From positions 3,206,477 to 3,270,476 of the forward strand of contig JACAXG010000075.1 in the NCBI GenBank assembly GCA_018881555.1: a DNA stretch of 64,000 nucleotides, in the 5' to 3' direction. Below the pieces are notes generated by a model that saw nothing but the letters and a program-made list of their open reading frames with translations, did no database searches and was not told the DNA's origin. A program made the position numbers and the translations under genes. Source of the stretch: Amblyornis subalaris. Its lineage: Eukaryota; Chordata; Aves; Passeriformes; Ptilonorhynchidae. Positions 47,741 to 64,000 of the stretch are shown here, piece after piece (positions within the stretch are counted from its first letter, which is position 1; every line of letters begins with the position of its first letter).

Positions 47741-48479
47741 AGGGACCNGGGGAGCAGGGCCTGGGTGGGCGTTCCTGCTGACCTCCCAACCTGTAATGGG
47801 CACCTAGGTAGGAAGCGCCCAGGACGAGGTGGNGATGGCCCCGCGGGATGTGCTAATTACAGGTGGCAGATGGCATCAGATGCCCCGTGATTTACAGCCT
47901 GGCCTTGCCCGCTTCNGAGAGCTGGGGCTGCATCCCTGCAGCCAGGGCCGCCCAGAGGTGGTGGAAACCCCTGGAAGTGCTTCCCAAGGAGCTCCCAGGA
48001 GCTGNGGGCAGGATGGGGCAGCTTTGGGACTGCTGCCTCTGCCCCCGCCCGGGCGTCTCCCAGCCGGGACTGGCTTTGTGCCCAGCTCAGCCACCTCTGT
48101 GTCTGCTCTGTGCTGCATCTCCTGACCTCCAACACCAGCAAAAACATCCCCGTGGCAGGGATCTGTCTCGCTCAGCTGGGTTTTAGACAGGCACGTCCCT
48201 AAGTGGGTCTGACATCTGTGTCCTGCTGGCATTCAAGCATTCCAGAGATCCCCTGGCTCCCGAGCTGAGCTCACCGGGTAAGTCAGTGGTCGGGGAGCCT
48301 CCGTTGCTGGCAGAGCAAGATTGGGTGATGAGAAGGATCCTGGGGAAAACCAGAGGGTCACAGTGTGCACAGGTGAGTGCTCAGAAATATTTGTAAGCTT
48401 CACCTCCCTTTGAAGTCGTGCTGCCTCATCCTCCCCTGTCCNCGAGGCCCTGGCTCCTGATTTATTGGGTTCCTGGAGC

Positions 48480-48600
48480 AGAGGCACCTAAATTAGCTCT
48501 GGCTTCAAAGAGCTGAGAGAGGAGAAGGGCAATAGACAAATAACCCCCTGCTAATTGTGGCTATTGATCAAACATGAGCTGGGACAATCAGATAGGAAGG
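48480..48600. promoter_or_regulatory. Candidate BHLHA9 enhancer B
   Basis: CCTAAATTAGCTCTGGCTTC, CAATAGACAAATAACC, CTGCTAATTGTGGCTATTG and GACAATCAGATAGG make an AT-rich, motif-dense block 1.2 kb upstream of BHLHA9. TAATTG and CTTCAAAG (TCF/LEF-like) cores are present. Function is inferred from composition and position only. Confidence 0.3.
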
Positions 48601-49749
48601 GATGGATCAAGGGGGGGCACGTTCTCCCAAGGCTCTGCTTTTGCACCAGGCACCCCAACAATTTGTCAGACCCACTCCTGGGCCATTTTTCAAAGCATTA
48701 CCCCTCGAACAGGAAGGCATTTAACAACTGCTTGCTAACGAGATGATGGGCAAACACACGTGGCTGTCCTGCACTTCTCAGAGGTTGGGGACCTGGCCCT
48801 GCCCACAGCCTCTAGACCTGCTGCACCTGGCAAGTCCCTCCAGCTTGGGGATGCAGGAAACAAGGAGCTGCTCTCAGCATCCTCTTCCCCAAGTTAAGTG
48901 CTGGNCAGGCCTGGGAGCGCCAGCCCAGACAGCTCTGCCCCCAGGCTGCTGGGAAGGGACAGGAAGGCTTTGGAGGCAGGTAGCACTTTAGCTCTTTTAT
49001 CACCTGCCCCAATCCCCCCTGCCACATTCCTGCTTCCTGCTCCGCAGGGCAGAGGCGTGCCAAGCCCTGCACATTCCTGCACCGACTCCCGGGGTCTGCT
49101 CGGGCTCAGGCACCCACCCGCCTCTGTGCCCAGGGGTGCTCCCAGCTCACTGGGAGAGGAGTAGCTGTGTCTTCTCCTGCACCCAGGCACAAGACTTGCT
49201 GCTTTCCTCGGCAATGTCATCATTCCATGCCTCAGTTTCCCTTAGCTGGGAAATAACAGAGATGCTCCAGCACCCATGAGCAGGGGGAATGAAGAGCCAG
49301 GGTGGTGATGCCCCACAGGGCTCTGCCTCATGGCGCCATGTAAAACCCATCGATGGCTCGGCCCAGGCTGAGCCAGCAGCCTGCCCAGCAGAGGAGAGGG
49401 CAGAGCAGCACAGGGGAAGCCCTGCAGTGCCCAAATTCTTAAGAGACCAAAGCAAGCACTGCAACGTGTGCTTGGTGGAGGTGCTTCGCCCTGGGGCCTG
49501 TGAGCATCCCACCACAAGCTCTGGGCACCCCAGCACCGGTGCCTCCTGCTCAGAGAGGGGACCAGGCAGGGTCCTGTGCCCCTCCACAAGGCAGCATACC
49601 TGCAGCAGGTGAGGAGGGTCGGGGCAGCCACGTGATGAGCCCTGCTGAAGGTTTTTAGAGGCGGCTGCGTATCCCTGGAGGAGTGTCGCCCACACCTCCC
49701 AGGAGGCAGGATCACAGCAGCACCTCTCCCGCTCCTCCTCGCCGCTGCC

Positions 49750-50490
49750 ATGTCCGGAGTAGCCATGGGGAAAGGCACGGGGCCAGAGCCCGAGAACTCG
49801 GAGGAGGAGTTGGAAGGGGGGGACGCACCTCAGGCGTGCTACAGGCAGGATCTGTGGGTCCCCCAGGGCGGGGAAGCAGATGCCAGCCCGGGGGATGCTG
49901 ACGGGGCGAAGGTGAGGAAGAGGAGCAGGCCGGTGCGCTCCAAGGCCAGGAGGATGGCTGCCAACGTCAGAGAGCGTAAGAGGATCCTGGACTACAACCA
50001 AGCCTTCAACGCCCTGCGGCTGGCCCTCAAGCACGACCTCGGCGGCAAAAGGCTTTCTAAAATCGCAACCCTGCGGCGAGCCATCAACAGGATCTCGGCT
50101 CTGTCCCTGTCCCTGCACGGCGCCGGCTGCTGCTGGCCCTGTGCCCACTCCGAGTGCCACGGCCGGGCCGGGATCCCCNTGCAGGAGCCGGGGCTGAAGG
50201 GCAGCCGCCCCCAGCCCCCCTGGGAGCCCGGCTCTGCTGGTCCACGCTGCCCTCCGTCCCCTCTCTGCGCTGGGTTTTCCCCTCAGAGGCAGCTCCATCA
50301 CTACGAGAGCCCCAAGGAGGATGCGCCCAGCCTCGCCTGTTGCTCCAGCGGGATCCCCCATCCCGCGCTCCGAGGCGCCGGCCAGCAGCGATACACGGGC
50401 AGCCTGCAGGACCCCCTGGCCGGGGCGCTCCCCTGGCAGCTGGGCTACGGCCAGGGCTGGGGACACCAGCAGTGCCTCCCCATCCGCTGA
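49750..50490 (+). CDS. BHLHA9: BHLHA9, class A basic helix-loop-helix transcription factor
   Basis: A single-exon, 246-codon frame starting at CCATGTCCGG and ending CATCCGCTGA. The bHLH domain (about residues 66-121) is nearly identical to mammalian BHLHA9: the basic region [13 protein letters not shown], helix 1 [19 protein letters not shown], loop GGKRLSKI, helix 2 [15 protein letters not shown]. The N-terminus is acidic and the C-terminus Pro/Gly-rich and poorly conserved, apart from a Cys/His cluster at 128-138. The protein acts in the nucleus in the apical ectodermal ridge of the limb bud. In humans, duplications are linked to split-hand/foot malformation with long-bone deficiency and missense changes to a syndactyly syndrome. 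One N (50179) leaves residue 144 ambiguous (Leu, Met or Val). Confidence 0.95.
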   Translation: MSGVAMGKGTGPEPENSEEELEGGDAPQACYRQDLWVPQGGEADASPGDADGAKVRKRSRPVRSKARRMAANVRERKRILDYNQAFNALRLALKHDLGGKRLSKIATLRRAINRISALSLSLHGAGCCWPCAHSECHGRAGIPXQEPGLKGSRPQPPWEPGSAGPRCPPSPLCAGFSPQRQLHHYESPKEDAPSLACCSSGIPHPALRGAGQQRYTGSLQDPLAGALPWQLGYGQGWGHQQCLPIR

Positions 50491-60049
<9,559 letters not shown>

Positions 60050-60698
60050 AAGACGTTTCAGCATGCAGATACCTTGAAGAGGAGGAAGACCAACTTTCCT
60101 TTTGGGGTTTTTACTTTCAGCCTTGCAACAAAACAAAAAATTGTCACAGTGTGGGTGGGCAGCCCTAGACAGCCTGCTCTGGAGCGCCGTCGGAGGGAAC
60201 GCATGCTTCAACTCACCGCCTCTTGGGAATGAGCCTGTACGAGGGATGGGAGAAACACACCCTGAGGAGGAACGGGAGAGGCCACGCGGAGAGGAGAAGG
60301 GGGAAATCCACTACCTCATTCCCCTCCAGCCAAACTCACGGAGCGGGGAGACAACTAAAGTACAAGAGGAGGAGAGAGTTTCGAGAACGAGGCTTGCTCT
60401 GAAGGGAAAATACAAGGCGAGAANGGGACGTTCTGAGGAATCCTCCTAAGGATTTTGGCACAAGTCACTGGATTTCTGGGGGGTTGTTGGTTTTTAAATC
60501 GTCAAATTCTCTGTCTCTACAAAAAAAAAAAAACAAACAGCGAACAACAAAACAAAGCTCAAACTGCCATCAGGAGCTGAGAGCTGTTCCACGGAGGAGG
60601 AGGGAGGGCAGAGCTGCAGCAGGACCACGGCTCTGCTCCGCACGAAACGCAGCCGCCAAAGCTGGAGGATGTGGTGGGTGCTTTTGTATTTTTGATGA

Positions 60699-60714
60699 AA
60701 AAAAAAAAAAAAAA
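60699..60714 (+). repeat. Poly(A) run
   Basis: About 16 consecutive A within probable TRARG1 3' UTR sequence. Confidence 0.85.
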
Positions 60715-63168
60715 GAGACAATGACCATTTGCATGCCTTCGGGAATGTTCTCCATGTCTGTTCCTACGAGCTCTTTTATCACTTAGGGCAGATCTCAGAG
60801 CTGGCAGAGCAGGATGTTGCTGCATGAGAACCCCAGGCTCCTCCTCACCCCCGTCCCATGGTGGGCTTTTTAATAGAAGGAAAAAATAAGGTGTTCCCTG
60901 TGAACCCACACATTTCTCTGTGCACCCAAAGGGAGGCTAACAGCCAGGGCACCGAGACAAGAGCCTGGTTAATCCACAGCAGCAGCACCAAGGCACAGAG
61001 AGCCAGTTCCACCCCCTCACCCCCTGACGTCCATCACGCAGAGGCTTCGGCGTGATCCAGCCCCCACCACTGCCAATGCTCACCTCCCCGACCCTCTGGG
61101 GCTTCAGTTTAGGGCCTTCCAGGAGATTTTCAGGGGNGTGGAGGAGTTTTAGATGCCTGCTCCTCTCCTAGCACCCCTCACATGGCTCTTCTGCATCTCT
61201 GAAAATCTCNGGCATCCCCGGAGTTGCCTGGGGTCAGTTCTGCGAGTTGTATTATTTTTTAATGTTTTGTATTTAACATAAGAAGAGAGCCTTTGCTCCT
61301 CCCACTCTGTCTGTAGGTACCACAAGCCCTGCCATGTCTTCCACACCACAAAGCTCCCTCAGCTGATTCCCGTGGGATACGATCCCGGCACACCCCCTCC
61401 AGGCTCCCTCCAGCCCCATCCCTTCTCCTTCCCGCCCTTGCTGAGGGTTGTTCTGGGCTTGGCCCTCTACCTGCCCACCCAGACTATGCAAAGTTTCATT
61501 GCCTGTTGTTTTAGTCAGGCTTTGTGACTTCTGGCCACGTCCATTGGCTCCCTGTTCCCTGAGTCTCTTTTATCCAAGCTTTGAGGACACACGAGCACAG
61601 GACCAAGAGCTGCACTCCCTGGCCTTTCTGTTGCCTCCAGCTGACAACCTGCGACCTGAAAACACAGACTGACTGAGAAATATGGTCCTTCAGGGCACTT
61701 CTGCTCCCTNAAACCAATCTCCTAAAAAAACCACCCCAAGTTTAGACCAAATTCAATCCTTCCAGGGGCTTGTCTACATGGAGAATCCACTACACACCGT
61801 GAACTTCACAACATGGGAACTGCTTGGCACTGACTCCTTCCCTGGGCTGTGAGTGGGCACATGGGGTTAGCACAGGGTAGGGGTGAGCTGTAAATCCACG
61901 CTGTAGTTACTCTGTANTGACTAATGTGCAAAGCCACAGGCATTGCTGTGAAAATTCTCCTGTCACCTTTTTGATTGCTCTTCTTTAAAGTGGTTTTTTC
62001 CTCTAGACATTATTTGAATCCAGGGGGTGAGGAAGCCAAATCCCCCAGACACGCTGTCAACATTTTTCTCTCCACTAAAAGGGATTCCAGGGACTCTCAG
62101 CAATAGCACATCACTACAGCACCTTCTCGGGCTCCATTCCCATCCACCCCTTTGCCAGCACTTCATCACAAACTACTGGCTCCTAAAATGGACCAAATCT
62201 GCAACTTTTCTTCTGCAATTTATCTTTTGTGAGTTCAGCACGCAGGGACTGCTGAGCAGTGCTGGGTGGGAGCTCCCACCTCCATCCTCTGTCCAGGCAC
62301 TGCATCTCTTCCTCCTGAGCCCTCCAGAAACCCTCCCTTGGACATCCAAACTTTCATCTTATGGCTGTTGAAATCCCATCAAAGCCCCCAGACGTTTCCT
62401 TCTTTAACTCTTTGACCCAGAAGCTGCTTGCTGAGGAACAATGTTATTTTTTTTTTGGAGCTACATAAGGGCAGCGCTGCCTGTCCCCGCATCTCCTGCC
62501 CTTCGCCCTTCGAGCTGCTGGAATTCAGCTGATGGGAAGAGCCCAGGAAGCTCCTCCTCGGGCAGGAAGGGCCGGCGTTCGGGGAGAAGCGCTGCGGGGA
62601 GTTGCAGGGCTCGAGAGCGCCGAGCGTTTATTAAGTAAGGATTTAAATGCTCTTTTATCATTGCCCAGAGCCTTTCATCTAGAGTGCTTCCCCGCATCCA
62701 GGGGATGAAACGCAGCCACCCCCCGCCAGGTGGGCTCGCATTACGCCGCTCTGATTGCAGGGATGGCAAACGCTCGGGCACTGAGCAGCTCCCGGAACAA
62801 CCCCCTTCTCTTCCTCCTCCTTCACAGAACCCTGTATGGACACAGATTTCCTTGGAATCTGATTTGTTCCAAAGGGATTTAGACGAACCATACCCCACTG
62901 TGGCTGGAAATGGGATGCCTGCAGCCAGAGGGAGGAGGGGGCTCTCTGAGGCAGCTGCAGTGGTCCTTGCCAGGAGAAGTCCCAGGCCTGGGCAGCACAG
63001 AGCAGTGGAGGTACCAGGATGCCCCTGGATGCAGGAGAAGGCAGAAGCTTTCCCCCAAAACCCCGTGGTGATGATTTGTTGTGTGCACCCAGCCGGGGTT
63101 TGTGCCTCCTGTCCTGGCCTGTCNCACTGGACGGCTCAGGGGATGCTTCTCACCTCACTGAAAAGTAA

Positions 63169-63174
63169 AATAAA
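63169..63174 (+). terminator. TRARG1: Possible TRARG1 poly(A) signal AATAAA
   Basis: The first AATAAA on the plus strand after the TRARG1 stop codon, followed by more A. It is 3.1 kb downstream, so the assignment is tentative. Confidence 0.3.
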
Positions 63175-63200
63175 AAAGAACTGAGACACTTAAATCCCTT

Positions 63201-64000
63201 TCATTCTAAAATCTTCCTGATTAGATACAATTGTACTGCACCCTTGAACTCAGCCTTTTTTCTTATCCTGCATTTAAATCCAGAGGAAAGCCTCTACAGT
63301 TATCCCTGACAAAATACTTGCTCTGCTTGTAGCCTGACNCTCCGGTGCTGGAGGAATAAACCCTCCGGGGATATCTACCAAGTCCCTTCTCCCTGCTCCC
63401 CCATCGACTTCTCCACACTTTTTGCAGCCTATTCTGCAGAGGTTTTCACTTTGCTCTCCCCATCACACACGGTTTTATCCCAGCTCAGCTGGGCTCTTTG
63501 GCTCTTTTGGGGTGGAATTTGCTCGTATTTGTGAAGGGAGAGGTTGCAGAGCCCCCAGCCCTTGGCACACACCTGCCCTGTGCTGTGTTACAAGGAGGTA
63601 GATGATGGCAGAACTTCACCCTGAGGCCACCAGGCACAGTTGCTCCTTTGACTACATCCAGGGAACTCTCCTTGGCTTTTNGCTCACGGAAGGGTGATCA
63701 CAAATACCATGGCACAAGAGCTGCCCTCTCCATCCCCACAGACAAGCCCTGTTTCTTATCCCCCAGCTCTCTGCCACCTGCTGCAGCCTCCTCTGAGCAC
63801 ACACGTCAGAGTTTCCTGTGTTTGCAACTAAAACAGTCACGAAATCCTCGAGGTCTGGCCAACTTCTACCCCCATGGTGAGGGAAAGGTGAGAGCGCAGT
63901 GCCAATCCAGCCCTACCTGACAGGCAAGCTGAGCTGGTAGGAGGAGAGCTCTCTGAAGGGATGGAGAAGGTGGGAAATGTCTCTAAATGCAAGCAGGAGT
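63201..64000. other. Intergenic DNA at the right end
   Basis: Nothing recognisable. The next gene in the mammalian order (YWHAE) is not reached. Confidence 0.5.

Larger units (their letters stand above)
46730..49740. other. Intergenic DNA upstream of BHLHA9
   Basis: No exons seen. It includes two islands that look like conserved non-coding elements (47600-47740 and 48480-48600, listed separately). Confidence 0.45.
60050..63200 (+). other. TRARG1: TRARG1 3' UTR and downstream DNA
   Basis: No coding similarity is seen after the TRARG1 stop codon. The stretch has two poly(A) runs (about 60521-60533 and 60699-60714). A canonical AATAAA appears only at 63169-63174, so the UTR may be about 3 kb or may end earlier at a variant signal. 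Confidence 0.4.

Overview
This is vertebrate nuclear DNA, most likely from a bird. The gene order TIMM22 (+), ABR (-), BHLHA9 (+), TRARG1/TUSC5 (+) is the order of human 17p13.3, which I recall is kept on chicken chromosome 19. The DNA is GC- and CpG-rich, ABR is packed into about 37 kb (far larger in mammals), and the only clear transposon is a truncated CR1 LINE, the dominant bird retroelement. Dozens of isolated single Ns show that the assembly has masked or unresolved bases.

Layout. 1-1.9 kb: AT-rich DNA, then a CpG-island promoter with four ZNF143-type motifs and a possible divergent minus-strand transcript. 1.9-5.8 kb: TIMM22, four coding exons, 190 aa. 6.6-45.6 kb: ABR on the minus strand, tail-to-tail with TIMM22; 22 shared coding exons (2-23) and five alternative first exons at 45.6, 36.2, 28.6, 24.6 and 16.8 kb. 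45.9-49.7 kb: a (GGGAC)n tract, the CR1 fragment and non-coding DNA with candidate enhancers. 49.75-50.49 kb: BHLHA9, one exon, 246 aa. 53.2-60.05 kb: TRARG1, three coding exons, 176 aa. The remainder looks like TRARG1 3' UTR and intergenic DNA.

The genes do not form a pathway; they share a conserved syntenic block. TIMM22 inserts carrier proteins into the mitochondrial inner membrane. ABR is a dual RhoGEF/RhoGAP related to BCR. BHLHA9 is a limb-bud transcription factor whose regulatory landscape probably reaches into ABR introns. TRARG1 is a GLUT4-vesicle protein of fat and muscle.

The most notable observation is the most distal ABR first exon (45643-45337, minus strand). It encodes a coiled coil closely similar to the BCR N-terminal oligomerisation domain, a part that canonical mammalian ABR lacks, and its splice phase fits ABR exon 2. 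The five first exons would give a graded series of proteins (about 943, 861, 817, 641 and 312 aa) that lose domains one after another from the N-terminus. ABR exon 11 carries an apparent 1-bp insertion in this assembly.
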